Of a stretch of DNA of 40,003 nt, positions 9,097 to 16,904 are shown in pieces; the stretch's first letter is position 1; every line of letters starts with the position of its first letter. The notes beneath the pieces are model-generated. The model saw nothing but the letters and a program-made list of their open reading frames with translations. It was not told where the DNA came from and made no database searches. This DNA comes from Deltaproteobacteria bacterium. Lineage in GTDB: Bacteria > Desulfobacterota > Desulfobacteria > Desulfobacterales > C00003060. Both the position numbers and the translations under genes were made by a program. The stretch covers positions 1-40,003 of the forward strand of contig JAFGFW010000159.1 of the NCBI GenBank assembly GCA_016930875.1. The letters are read 5' to 3'.

Positions 9097-10404
9097 ATGA
9101 ACAAAATACATATTGGCTTGCTGGGGTTCGGAACTGTGGGTTCGGGCACAGCAAAGATCCTGCTGGAAAACCGGGATGTCATCGCCTCTCGTTTAGGAGC
9201 GCACCTGGAGCTCAAATGGATAGCCGACCTTGACCTTGAAACTGATCGGGGCGTGTCAGTGGATGAAAAGATCCTCACAACAGACGCCAATGTGGTCATC
9301 AATGATCCTGAGGTTGACATTGTGGTGGAACTGATTGGTAGTTATGAACCGGCAAAAAGCTTCATCTTGCAGGCCATTGAAAAAGGCAAACACGTAGTCA
9401 CCGCCAACAAAGCCCTTCTCGCTGCTCACGGGGACGAGATTTTTTCTTCTGCTTTGCGCAAAGGGGTGGAGGTGGGCTTTGAAGCCAGTGTTGGCGGGGG
9501 TATTCCTCTGATTCGTTCGATAAAGGAAGGGCTTGTTGCCAATCGCATCCAAGGCCTTTTCGGGATCTTGAACGGCACTGCCAACTATATATTGACCAAG
9601 ATGACGGATGAGGGAAGTCCCTTTTCAGAAGTGCTTAAAGAGGCCCAGGCGCTCGGTTACGCGGAAGCTGATTCCACGTTTGATGTTGAAGGGATTGATT
9701 CGGCCCACAAACTCACGATACTCCTTTCTGTAGCTTACGGTGTTCCCATCGACAATAGCGCCGTTTATACAGAGGGGATCTCAAGAATAACGCCTCTTGA
9801 CATCGAGTTTATCAAGGAATTCGGGTACCGGATCAAGCTTTTGGCTATTTCAAGAGATGATGGCGAGGCTATTGAAGCCCGGGTTCATCCGACACTGATA
9901 CCTCAAGAGAGCCTCCTTGCCAGTGTGAATGAGGCTTACAATGCCCTTTACGTGAAGGGTGATGCTGTCGGAAATGTCATGTTTTATGGGTTCGGCGCAG
10001 GCATGATGGCCACGGGAAGCGCTGTGGTTAGCGACCTGGTGGATGTTGGGCGGAATGTATTGCATGGCGCAATCGGCAGGGTCCCTTGCATGGGCTATCA
10101 GCCTTCTTCCGTAAAAAGGAGACGCGTCAAATCGATCGAAGAGCTGTATGTGAAGTATTATTTCCGATTTTCTGCTGAGGATAGACCTGGTGTGCTCTCT
10201 AGGATTTCCGGAATTTTGGGAAAGCATCAAATCAGTATCGAATCGGTTCATCAGAAGGGCAGGGACCTAGCGGGCGAAGTGCCTATTGTTATGATTACCC
10301 ATGAGGCCACGGAGGCAGCCGTAAGAGATGCCCTTTTTGAAATAGATCAGCTTGGCGTAGTGAAGGACAAGACCATGTTGATCCGGATTGAGGATCAAAG
10401 ATGA
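9097..10404 (+). CDS. hom: Homoserine dehydrogenase
   Basis: NAD(P)H-dependent reduction of aspartate semialdehyde to homoserine, the branch point to threonine and methionine. The 435-residue product has an N-terminal Rossmann motif (GLLGFGTVGSGTAKILLEN), TANKALLAAHGDEIF, EASVGGGIPLIRSIKEGL, NGTANYILTKM and EAQALGYAEADSTFDVEGID. A C-terminal ACT domain (about 350-435, starting YFRFSAEDRPGVLSRI) suggests feedback control by threonine. The stop overlaps the start of apgM by 4 bases (ATGA), implying translational coupling. Confidence 0.96.
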   Translation: MNKIHIGLLGFGTVGSGTAKILLENRDVIASRLGAHLELKWIADLDLETDRGVSVDEKILTTDANVVINDPEVDIVVELIGSYEPAKSFILQAIEKGKHVVTANKALLAAHGDEIFSSALRKGVEVGFEASVGGGIPLIRSIKEGLVANRIQGLFGILNGTANYILTKMTDEGSPFSEVLKEAQALGYAEADSTFDVEGIDSAHKLTILLSVAYGVPIDNSAVYTEGISRITPLDIEFIKEFGYRIKLLAISRDDGEAIEARVHPTLIPQESLLASVNEAYNALYVKGDAVGNVMFYGFGAGMMATGSAVVSDLVDVGRNVLHGAIGRVPCMGYQPSSVKRRRVKSIEELYVKYYFRFSAEDRPGVLSRISGILGKHQISIESVHQKGRDLAGEVPIVMITHEATEAAVRDALFEIDQLGVVKDKTMLIRIEDQR

Positions 10405-11609
10405 AATACATTATTCTTGTGGGTGACGGCATGGGGGATTATCCCATTGCTGAGCTTGGCGGCAAGACCCCCCTTGAGGCAGCGCAGACTCCTAACATGG
10501 ATTGGATTGCTCGTCAGGGCCAACTGGGGCTCGTCAAAACTATTCCCGATGGGTGCGAAACAGGAAGTGATACGGCCAATTTGAGTCTCCTGGGCTATGA
10601 TCCAAGAATAGTACAAACCCGCCGGGGACCTTTGGAGGCAGCCAGCCTTGGGGTCAAGCTAAAGCCATCTGATGTGGCCTTCCGCTGCAATCTGGTGACC
10701 CTCTCCCGGCAGGAGGGTGCGCTCACAATGGACGATTACAGCGCCGGGCATATCTCCACTGATGAAGCCCGGCGCCTCATAGAGGACATAGACAATGGCC
10801 TGGGAAACAAGACGCTTCGATTCTATCCCGGGGTGAGCTATCGCCATCTTATGGTTTGGCAGGACGGATCTGCAGACGTAAATACAACTCCACCTCATGA
10901 TATTACTGGAGAGAGAGTCGAGCCCTATTTAGATCGGTTGGCTTCTCAAGGGATTTTGCGTGAGCTAATTGATCGGGCAAGCTCCATCCTAAAAGACCAT
11001 CCTGTCAACCGGACAAGGATGAAAAAGGGCTTGAAGCCAGCCAACCATATCTGGTTCTGGGGACAAGGACATGCGCCGCAATTGGAGTCTTTTGAAAAAA
11101 AGACAGGGCTTAAAGGGGCTATGATTTCAGCGGTAGACCTCCTGATGGGAATCGGTGTGTATTTGGGGCTTAAGGTGATTCGCGTGCCAGGAGCCACCGG
11201 ATATTTTGACACGGATTATGAAGCCAAGGCACGATATGCCCTGTCAGCAATAAAAAGCGTCGACCTGGTCTATGTCCATGTTGAGGCTCCGGACGAAGCA
11301 GGGCATGCCGGCCTGCTGAATGAGAAGATAGCCGCCATTGAGGCATTTGATGCCAGAGTCGTGGGAAAGGTGCTGGACGGCTTGAAAGAGTTCCCAGAAC
11401 ACCGGATCATGGTTACCACTGATCACTATACTCCTCTTTCCGCAAGGACTCACACCACGGAACCCGTGCCCTTCGCAATCTGCGGCAAAGACGTCCCGTC
11501 ACCTTCAGAGGGATCCTGTGGCTTCAACGAGAAAGGGGCCGAGGGCCAGACTTTGTTGGTTTCTGATGGTTATCGGCTCATAGAACGATTAATACGATTT
11601 GGCAAATAG
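10401..11609 (+). CDS. apgM: ApgM-type 2,3-bisphosphoglycerate-independent phosphoglycerate mutase, possible homoserine kinase
   Basis: Alkaline-phosphatase superfamily protein of the archaeal-type iPGM family, 402 residues. Metal-binding and catalytic segments are visible: VGDGMGDYPIAELGGKTPLE, ETGSDTANLSLLGYDP (active-site Ser/Thr region), HVEAPDEAGHAG and TTDHYTPLSARTHTTEPVPF. The annotated reaction of the family is 3-PG to 2-PG. It is coupled to hom by a 4-base overlap and no thrB is seen nearby. I recall that relatives in anaerobes lacking ThrB have been proposed to be homoserine kinases, which fits this context. Family call secure; substrate uncertain. Confidence 0.85.
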   Translation: MKYIILVGDGMGDYPIAELGGKTPLEAAQTPNMDWIARQGQLGLVKTIPDGCETGSDTANLSLLGYDPRIVQTRRGPLEAASLGVKLKPSDVAFRCNLVTLSRQEGALTMDDYSAGHISTDEARRLIEDIDNGLGNKTLRFYPGVSYRHLMVWQDGSADVNTTPPHDITGERVEPYLDRLASQGILRELIDRASSILKDHPVNRTRMKKGLKPANHIWFWGQGHAPQLESFEKKTGLKGAMISAVDLLMGIGVYLGLKVIRVPGATGYFDTDYEAKARYALSAIKSVDLVYVHVEAPDEAGHAGLLNEKIAAIEAFDARVVGKVLDGLKEFPEHRIMVTTDHYTPLSARTHTTEPVPFAICGKDVPSPSEGSCGFNEKGAEGQTLLVSDGYRLIERLIRFGK

Positions 11610-11612
11610 TTC

Positions 11613-11641
11613 TTGACAGCTTGAAGGAAACGATCTATTTT
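11613..11641 (+). promoter_or_regulatory. Sigma-70 promoter of the tRNA-fMet gene
   Basis: TTGACA at 11613-11618, a 17-base spacer, and TATTTT at 11636-11641. It begins 4 bases after the apgM stop and ends 12 bases before the mature tRNA, as expected for a stable-RNA promoter. Confidence 0.75.
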
Positions 11642-11652
11642 TTGATAGTTAA

Positions 11653-11729
<77 letters not shown>

Positions 11730-11925
11730 AGTGAAGATCAAGGGCTTGGATGCGAATTCCGGCCCTATTTTTTTGGTTCTTGTTTGTCTGGGTTGGGAAT
11801 TGAAAAATTGTGGCACGTCCCGACAACATGGCAGGACTCTTGCATATTTAAACAGCAATCTGGGCGGGCAGATCAGAATTGTCTGGTTATCCCATCGTTC
11901 TGAGGCGTCAGGCAGGTACTTATTC

Positions 11926-12237
11926 ATGAAGGTTACGGGTAGAGACGAAGTCTCCAAGTATGCTAATCAAAGGGCACTTGCCCCCAACAATGAAACCCCT
12001 GAAGAGGCTCGCAAGCGATCCGAGGTTGTCCGAGAGTCTCATGAGGACGCAGTTTGCAGTTTTTCCCAGAGGTCGAAAGACGTTCAGAAGGCCCACGAGG
12101 CCATTCAATCCGAACCAGATGTGCGCATGGGAAGAGTGCAGACCGTCAGGGCTAAGATTGAAAAGGGGACCTACGAGATTGATTTCGACAAGACAGCCGA
12201 GAAGATGCTGAAGACCTTTACTGACGAAATCAGTTGA
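11926..12237 (+). CDS. flgM: FlgM-like anti-sigma-28 factor
   Basis: Small protein of 103 residues whose C-terminal part (RVQTVRAKIEKGTYEIDF, then DKTAEKMLKTFTDEIS) matches the FlgM sigma-28-binding consensus, in which FlgM holds FliA inactive until the hook is complete. The N-terminal half is polar and probably disordered. The ATG at 11926 with AGG upstream was chosen because an upstream in-frame start (11716) falls inside the tRNA. No flagellar gene is present in the window, so it is isolated from its usual operon. It may regulate another sigma factor, or FliA in trans. Confidence 0.75.
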   Translation: MKVTGRDEVSKYANQRALAPNNETPEEARKRSEVVRESHEDAVCSFSQRSKDVQKAHEAIQSEPDVRMGRVQTVRAKIEKGTYEIDFDKTAEKMLKTFTDEIS

Positions 12238-12308
12238 TGCCGGCAAAACGTCTTGCCACAAATGGTCTCTTGTGCGCTTGATTCAATTTTTGTTTTAGGA
12301 GGACCCAC

Positions 12309-12587
12309 ATGAACAAGGCGAATCTCATAGAGGCGCTGAAGAAGGAAACAGGACTCACAAAAAATAAAGCAACGGAAGTCGTTAACCTGATGTTTGACAA
12401 GATGACCGAGGCGCTGGCCTCGGGAGGCCGGGTTGAAATCAGGGGGTTCTGCAGCATCTATGTCAAGGAATACAAGGGGTACACAGGGAGAAATCCGAAG
12501 TCAGGAGCGCCCAGCCAAGTCCCACCCAAGAAACTGCCTTTCTTCAAATGCGGTAAGGAACTGAAAGAAAGAGTTGATCCCGAGTAA
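12309..12587 (+). CDS. HU/IHF-family DNA-binding protein
   Basis: Nucleoid-associated protein that bends DNA. The 92-residue product shows MNKANLIEALKKETGLTK, the beta-arm start RVEIRGFCSIYVKEY, and GRNPKSGAPSQVPPKKLPFF, a variant of the family's GRNPxTGE...P..K.P.F pattern. AGGAGG lies 5 bases before the ATG. HU and IHF subunits cannot be separated confidently here. The protein is of interest because IHF-like sites occur at the sigma-54 promoters 1.3 and 4.7 kb downstream. Convergent with the sigma-54 activator; a weak stem plus T-run (about 12608-12632) could end both. Confidence 0.9.
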   Translation: MNKANLIEALKKETGLTKNKATEVVNLMFDKMTEALASGGRVEIRGFCSIYVKEYKGYTGRNPKSGAPSQVPPKKLPFFKCGKELKERVDPE

Positions 12588-12631
12588 GCGTCCGCCAAGC
12601 GCCCCGAAGTATTGCCGATATTGTTTTTTTG

Positions 12632-13714
12632 TCAGACTGGAGACTGCGCAACCGTGCTTTTTCGCGTTCTGCGAAACTGGATGCCATAATCGCTCATTTT
12701 TTGCCGAAGGGTGCGTGGCTTGATTTCAAGTAGCTCTGCCGCCCTGGTTCTCTGACCGTTTGTCGTCTCCAGGGCCTTTAGGATAAGAGATTTCTCCACC
12801 CTTTCCCGCGCCTTTCGCAAAGGCTCGATGCCGCTCTGCATTTCGAGAGGAGCAGGCGCCGGCCTCTTGTCATGAGATTCTTGAAGATCTTTCGTGTTCA
12901 ACTCGGGCGTCCCTTGCAAGAAATCTTCCGGAAAATCGTCCAGATCGATGGCAGGTTTTGATGCCATCAAGAACATACGTTCCACCAAATTCTTGAGCTG
13001 TCTAATATTGCCAGGCCATTTCAGGGACATGAGGAATTGCATGGCGTCAGGCGAAACCGTGACTCTTTCCTTCTGGTATATCTTGGCAAATCGTTCCAGG
13101 AAATAACTTACCAGGTGAGGAATGGCCTCCTGACGTTTCCTTAAAGGGAGAAGGTTGATTGGGATAACCTGCAGGCGATAGAAGAGATCTTTTCTGAAAC
13201 GGCCTGCTTCTACTTGTGCAGCTAGATCCTTGTTGGTGGCAGCAATGATACGAACATCGACCTTGATCAGGTCTTGGCCCCCGATTCTCCGGAAACATCC
13301 ATCCTCGAGCACGCGCAGGAAGTTCACCTGGTTCAGTTGGGAAATCTCAAGGACTTCGTCCAGAAAAAGTGTCCCGTTATGGGCCTGTTCGAATCTGCCC
13401 TTTGTTTGTCTGATGGCGCCTGTGAAGGCTCCCATCTCGTGGCCGAAGAGCTTGCTTTCGAACAGTTCACCAGAAAGGGTTCCACAGTTGACCGGCACAA
13501 AGGGCTTGTCCTTGCGCTTGCTTTTTTGGTGGACTATTCGTGCCAGAAGTTCTTTGCCCGTACCGGATTCGCCGGAGATGAGGACATTGGCGTCAAACCG
13601 GCTGACTTGCTGGACAGTTGCAATGACAGAGCGCATATGCTCGCTTACAACCACAAACTCAGGGAAAAGGTCTGGTTCGACTTGGCCACGCAGAGCGATT
13701 CCGTGAGGGCTCAT
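12632..13714 (-). CDS. Sigma-54-dependent transcriptional activator without a receiver domain
   Basis: Bacterial enhancer-binding protein of 360 residues. It starts almost directly with the AAA+ domain: Walker A GESGTGKE at 48-55, the sigma-54 contact loop GAFTGA at 95-100, Walker B GTLFLDEV, and WPGNIRQLKNLVERM. A Fis-type helix-turn-helix closes it (RTRAAELLEIKPRTLRQKMS, near 320-345). With no N-terminal sensory domain it resembles PspF, whose activity is set by a partner protein. AGGAGG lies 5-6 bases before the ATG. It is divergent from the CBS gene, and the palindrome in between (13819-13835) is its likely target. Start and family are well supported; targets are inferred. Confidence 0.93.
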   Translation of the reverse strand: MSPHGIALRGQVEPDLFPEFVVVSEHMRSVIATVQQVSRFDANVLISGESGTGKELLARIVHQKSKRKDKPFVPVNCGTLSGELFESKLFGHEMGAFTGAIRQTKGRFEQAHNGTLFLDEVLEISQLNQVNFLRVLEDGCFRRIGGQDLIKVDVRIIAATNKDLAAQVEAGRFRKDLFYRLQVIPINLLPLRKRQEAIPHLVSYFLERFAKIYQKERVTVSPDAMQFLMSLKWPGNIRQLKNLVERMFLMASKPAIDLDDFPEDFLQGTPELNTKDLQESHDKRPAPAPLEMQSGIEPLRKARERVEKSLILKALETTNGQRTRAAELLEIKPRTLRQKMSDYGIQFRRTRKSTVAQSPV

Positions 13715-13737
13715 TATTGCCTCCTGACTGCTATTGT

Positions 13738-13766
13738 ACGTTTCTGGATTCCTTTCCAGAAAACGT
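13738..13766 (-). promoter_or_regulatory. Inverted repeat in the leader of the sigma-54 activator gene
   Basis: ACGTTTCTGGA (13738-13748) and TCCAGAAAACGT (13755-13766) pair as an 8-base perfect stem extended by 3 pairs after a one-base bulge, with a 6-base loop. The copies of TATTGTAC at 13732-13739 and 13766-13773 flank it as a direct repeat. In the minus-strand transcript it would lie at the very 5' end, about 24 bases before the start codon. It could be an operator or an mRNA-stabilising hairpin. Confidence 0.5.
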
Positions 13767-13773
13767 ATTGTAC

Positions 13774-13804
13774 ATTATAAAACAAAACGGCAAAAAAATG
13801 TCAA
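13774..13804 (-). promoter_or_regulatory. Candidate sigma-70 promoter of the sigma-54 activator gene
   Basis: Reading the minus strand, TTGACA (13804-13799) is followed by a 19-base spacer and TATAAT (13779-13774). Both hexamers are perfect but the spacer is longer than optimal. The -35 lies inside the block conserved with the region before the antiporter operon. Confidence 0.5.
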
Positions 13805-13947
13805 CAGCTATTTTGATCTTATGCTATCGGCATAAGTACGCCGATTGTTCGTGACGGAGAGTCTCTGCGGATACACTCATAAGTGTTGCGCAATGAATGT
13901 CTTAGCAAATAGATTGAATGGCTCAGCGTTCTGGCACATGACTTGCT
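13785..13947 (+). promoter_or_regulatory. Sigma-54 control region A (palindrome, IHF-like site, -24/-12) before the CBS gene
   Basis: In order: a conserved block CGGCAAAAAAATGTC (13788-13802); the palindrome TTATGC-TATCG-GCATAA (13819-13835), a likely activator binding site; an IHF-like site AATGAATGTCTTA (13892-13904, one mismatch to WATCAANNNNTTR); and the sigma-54 promoter TGGCAC-ATGAC-TTGCT (13932-13947), a full match to the consensus. The palindrome centre is about 105 bases from the -24 element, normal for an enhancer. The plus-strand target is the CBS gene at 14041. This covers most of the 326-base gap between the divergent genes. Region B at 16905-17077 is closely related. Confidence 0.8.
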
Positions 13948-13974
13948 GCTGTAGCTGCAAGTGGGCCCGTATGT

Positions 13975-14000
13975 CCAGAGACGTCGGCCAGAGACGTCGG
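13975..14000 (+). repeat. 13-base tandem duplication
   Basis: CCAGAGACGTCGG occurs twice back to back (13975-13987 and 13988-14000) in the leader of the CBS gene, just after the expected sigma-54 transcription start. No function is evident. Confidence 0.6.
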
Positions 14001-14040
14001 GAAGATGGCCTGTCCAAAGAGAACGTGCAGTGAGAAGATA

Positions 14041-14556
14041 ATGCCAGAAAAGAGAATAAGAGACATAATGCTTGAGCTGGGCTCCCTTCGACGCATTTCG
14101 CCACGGACAAAGGCATTGGATGCGGTGAAAATGTTGGGGAAGAGAGCACGGGGGAAGGTTCCCCAGTTCTTGTTGGTGGTTGACAAGGTGGGAGACAAGG
14201 AAGAGATCCTGGGCGTGGTTTCGGTTGATGAAGTCCTTGGTCGTATGGAACTCTCTACGGAGTCCATGGAAGAGCTCCCGATCTTTTGGCAGGGACAGTT
14301 CTACCAGGAGTGTGAGTCCTTGTTTGAAAGGACGAGCAGCGAAATTATGTCACCTGTTACACGGGTCATACACCAAAGCGGTACCCTTATGGAGGCTGTC
14401 CACTTAATGAATTTTGGAAAGTTCGACTGGCTCCCTGTGGTGGATGGGGAAGATGTCGTTGGGATCCTCCTTAAGGAGGATCTCTTTAAGGAGGTCCTTG
14501 GGGCAACGGAATCAGAGGTGGAGCAGGGTGAGGATCCGGGTGGCAGGGGGTGGTGA
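14041..14556 (+). CDS. Tandem CBS-domain protein
   Basis: Soluble protein of 171 residues with two CBS motifs: the first opens with RIRDIMLELGSLRRISPRTK and closes at LLVVDKV...EILGVVSVDEVLGRM; the second opens with TSSEIMSPVTRVIHQSGTLM and closes with WLPVVDGEDVVGILLKEDLF. Such pairs bind adenine nucleotides and act as energy or ionic-strength sensors. ATG at 14041 was chosen because the family begins just before R-I-R-D-I-M; an in-frame ATG at 14005 is possible. It is the first gene after sigma-54 region A, followed 90 bases later by a response regulator. Partner unknown. Confidence 0.82.
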   Translation: MPEKRIRDIMLELGSLRRISPRTKALDAVKMLGKRARGKVPQFLLVVDKVGDKEEILGVVSVDEVLGRMELSTESMEELPIFWQGQFYQECESLFERTSSEIMSPVTRVIHQSGTLMEAVHLMNFGKFDWLPVVDGEDVVGILLKEDLFKEVLGATESEVEQGEDPGGRGW

Positions 14557-14562
14557 ATTTTC

Positions 14563-14591
14563 TTGACAATTTGGCAAGAAAATACTATTTA
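14563..14591 (+). promoter_or_regulatory. Sigma-70 promoter before the response regulator gene
   Basis: TTGACA (14563-14568), 17-base spacer, TATTTA (14586-14591), located 56 bases before the start codon. It would allow the response regulator and kinase to be made independently of the upstream sigma-54 promoter. Confidence 0.65.
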
Positions 14592-14646
14592 GCCCGACCA
14601 ATTAGGACTACATGAAAGCCTAATACCAAACCCAAAGGAGAAATCC

Positions 14647-15141
14647 ATGAGCAACCAGGAAAACATTCGAATTCTCTTGGTAGATGATGAGGAAACTCTG
14701 CTTGAGTTCCTGTCCAAGCGGCTCTTGAAACAGGGGTACACAGTAAAGGCCGCCTTTTCCGGAGAAGCAGCTCTCAACGTGGCAAAGGAAGATCCTTTTG
14801 ATGTGGCCGTTGTGGATCTCAAGATGCCCGGGATGGATGGAGTGGAGACTCAAGAGAGGCTTAAGGAGATCCAGCCCTTGCTTCAGTGCATCGTGCTCAC
14901 AGGCCACGGTTCCATACAATCGGCATTAGAAAGTGGTCAGCAGGAGGCTTTTCAGTATCTCCTCAAGCCTGTTGACTACGACCAGCTTGTGGCTGCTATC
15001 AAGGATGCCTACAAGAAAAAGATGGAGTTGCAGGCTACGAAGTTCCGAGAAGAAGTGGAGAAGATACAAGCGTCAGGGCTGGGTGCACACGGGATAAGAA
15101 AGGCGATTGGCAAGTTGCAGAAGATCTATGGAATCGAGTAG
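14647..15141 (+). CDS. Single-domain response regulator with C-terminal tail
   Basis: CheY-like receiver of 164 residues. The acidic pair is in LLVDDEETLLEFL, the phospho-acceptor is Asp near residue 57 (VVDLKMPGMDG), the switch Thr is in VLTGHGS, and the Lys is in YLLKPVD. After residue ~120 comes a charged, probably helical tail of about 45 residues without a recognisable DNA-binding domain. It overlaps the kinase gene downstream by 14 bases, so that kinase is the likely partner. Its output is probably protein-protein contact. Confidence 0.9.
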   Translation: MSNQENIRILLVDDEETLLEFLSKRLLKQGYTVKAAFSGEAALNVAKEDPFDVAVVDLKMPGMDGVETQERLKEIQPLLQCIVLTGHGSIQSALESGQQEAFQYLLKPVDYDQLVAAIKDAYKKKMELQATKFREEVEKIQASGLGAHGIRKAIGKLQKIYGIE

Positions 15142-16282
15142 CTCACTGTCGGCCGATCTCAAAAAGGTTGTCCGTGAGCTGCAAAGCCACAAGATCGAGT
15201 TACACCAGACCAGGGCATACCTTCAGTGTATCTTGCAGAATTCCACTGAGTTGATTTTTGCGACAGACGCCGAGGGGATTCTGGTCTCTTTTAGCAAGGG
15301 AGGCGCAAAGGTACTGGGTTATTCCCTGGAGGAGGTGTTTGGCCGACCTATTGGTGACTTGGCCGAAGATTCGGAGTCGTTCCGATCTGTCATGGCAACC
15401 TCCCAGCAAGGGGGTTGCGCCGTTGCCTTGGACGTTGCCTTACGACATAAAGGAGGGAAGACTGTCTATTGTAATGTTTCTTTGATGGACCTGACCAACC
15501 GAGAAGGCCAAAGGGTGGGTTCGGTTGGAATATGCCAGGACATCACCCGCCAGAAAAAGCTCCAAGAAGACCTGATCCAGGTGGACAGGCTGGCCGAGAT
15601 AGGCCGGATAGCCGCTGGTGTGGCCCATGAGATCAACAATCCCGTGGCAGTTATTAATGAGGCCTCGGGTTGGGCAGCGGAAGTCATTGCCGATGCCAAG
15701 GGCCTTAGTCCCGATGATCGCGAAGAACTGGAAGGGGTCGTAAAGAAGATCAAGGCTCAGACCGAGCGCTGTCGGAACATCACGCATAAGCTCCTCGGCT
15801 TTGTTCGCGATTCAGATCTTGCCAAGGAAGAGTTTGACCTCCACGAAACACTCAAAGAGACTGTCGATCTCCTCAAGTCCGAACTGAAGTATAGCAGCAT
15901 CGAAATCGACATGAATTTTGTCGAAGGACCCCTGCCCGTGGTCTCGGACGCGAGATTGTTGGAGCAGGTCTTTGTCAACATCGTCGCCAATGCAATTCAT
16001 GCTGTAGTGGCCAAAGGCGGGGAAGGCGGCCGCATTGAGATACGGACGCTCAAGAGAGACTCACAGATCGAAGTTAGCGTTGAAGACAATGGAGGGGGCA
16101 TCCCCGAAGAACATCAGGACAAAATTTTTGAACTCTTCTATACCACCAAGCCTCCTGGAAAGGGGACCGGGTTAGGGCTTCCGATATGCCAGAACATTGT
16201 TCGGAATCTCGGAGGAGAACTGTCATTTGAGACCACGGCAGGGGTCGGAACGACCTTTACGGTTCAGATTCCGGCTCAGTGA
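15128..16282 (+). CDS. PAS-domain sensor histidine kinase
   Basis: Soluble kinase of 384 residues with no membrane segment seen. A short coiled N terminus precedes one PAS domain (about 32-150, with FATDAEGILVSFSKGGAKVLG). Then come the dimerisation/phospho-acceptor helix (GVAHEINNPVAVINEA, His near residue 167) and an ATPase domain with N box VNIVANAIHA, G1 VEDNGGGIP and G2 [18 protein letters not shown] at 15128 was preferred over a TTG at 15107. The kinase is probably paired with the preceding response regulator and perhaps also with the convergent one only 3 bases away. Confidence 0.92.
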   Translation: MESSSSLSADLKKVVRELQSHKIELHQTRAYLQCILQNSTELIFATDAEGILVSFSKGGAKVLGYSLEEVFGRPIGDLAEDSESFRSVMATSQQGGCAVALDVALRHKGGKTVYCNVSLMDLTNREGQRVGSVGICQDITRQKKLQEDLIQVDRLAEIGRIAAGVAHEINNPVAVINEASGWAAEVIADAKGLSPDDREELEGVVKKIKAQTERCRNITHKLLGFVRDSDLAKEEFDLHETLKETVDLLKSELKYSSIEIDMNFVEGPLPVVSDARLLEQVFVNIVANAIHAVVAKGGEGGRIEIRTLKRDSQIEVSVEDNGGGIPEEHQDKIFELFYTTKPPGKGTGLGLPICQNIVRNLGGELSFETTAGVGTTFTVQIPAQ

Positions 16283-16285
16283 TCA

Positions 16286-16726
16286 TTAAACACCTTCTGA
16301 CTCAATGTTGTAACGTCTGCTTGTCAGGCGGATACGTTCTTCCTGCTCGATTTTTCTCTCATAAGCCCTGTCAATTTTAGAGACCAGTTCGTCTGTGTCA
16401 AAGGGCTTCCTCAGGTAATCGAAGGCGCCCATTCTCATCCCGTTTATGCCTGATTCCATGGAAGCATGGCCGGTTAGCATGATGACCTCAGTCAGGGGCT
16501 TCATTTTTTTTATTTCGACAAGTGTTTCCAGTCCATCGATACCTGGCATGAGCACGTCGAGTATGACGACATCGCAATCGCATTGTCTTAGCTTTTCAAG
16601 GACCTCTTCGCCGGTCAAGCACGTTGTTACGTCGTAACGCAGGTTTCTCAGTCGTTTGGATAGATATTCGAGAAACATTTCTTCGTCGTCAACAAGCAAG
16701 AGCCTTGGCTTCATGTCCTGCTTCAT
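16286..16726 (-). CDS. Single-domain response regulator
   Basis: CheY-like receiver of 146 residues: LLLVDDEEMFLEYL, phospho-acceptor Asp57 (VVILDVLMPGIDG), MLTGHAS, and YLRKPFD. A short charged tail follows with no output domain. It resembles the regulator at 14647 in the N-terminal helix (FLEYLSKRL against FLEFLSKRL), so the two may be duplicates flanking the kinase. It is convergent with the kinase (3-base gap) and divergent from the antiporter operon. A sigma-54-like site (16780-16795, minus) lies upstream. Confidence 0.9.
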   Translation of the reverse strand: MKQDMKPRLLLVDDEEMFLEYLSKRLRNLRYDVTTCLTGEEVLEKLRQCDCDVVILDVLMPGIDGLETLVEIKKMKPLTEVIMLTGHASMESGINGMRMGAFDYLRKPFDTDELVSKIDRAYERKIEQEERIRLTSRRYNIESEGV

Positions 16727-16779
16727 AGGTCTTTCACCTAGCTTAAGTTACGGGAAAAGGCGCATGGTTGTATGTTTCC

Positions 16780-16795
16780 TGCATGATGCATGCCA
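16780..16795 (-). promoter_or_regulatory. Weak sigma-54-like promoter facing the response regulator
   Basis: Read on the minus strand, TGGCATGCATCATGCA keeps the invariant GG and GC at the right spacing but has two mismatches to TGGCACNNNNNTTGCW. It lies 54 bases upstream of the regulator start and about 150 bases from the palindrome at 16939, so that site could serve both directions. Confidence 0.4.
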
Positions 16796-16830
16796 GACCC
16801 CCGTGCTTGTTCCGGCCCCGCTGCGGATCA

Positions 16831-16842
16831 GGACATATGTCC
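16831..16842. promoter_or_regulatory. Perfect 12-base palindrome GGACATATGTCC
   Basis: A perfect palindrome sits between the divergent candidate promoters of the response regulator and the antiporter operon. GCGGA/TCCGC (16823-16827 and 16840-16844) gives an overlapping alternative pairing. It may be a binding site for another dimeric regulator; no copy was seen in region A. Confidence 0.4.
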
Positions 16843-16904
16843 GCAAGAGACGGTATAACACCATTTTTCATCGCAGGGCGTTTCCGGCTTGTGTTTCCAT
16901 GCTA

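Noticed and set aside
11811-11826. TGGCAC before flgM as a sigma-54 promoter
   Set aside because: The -12 element is absent (GACAA instead of TTGCW).
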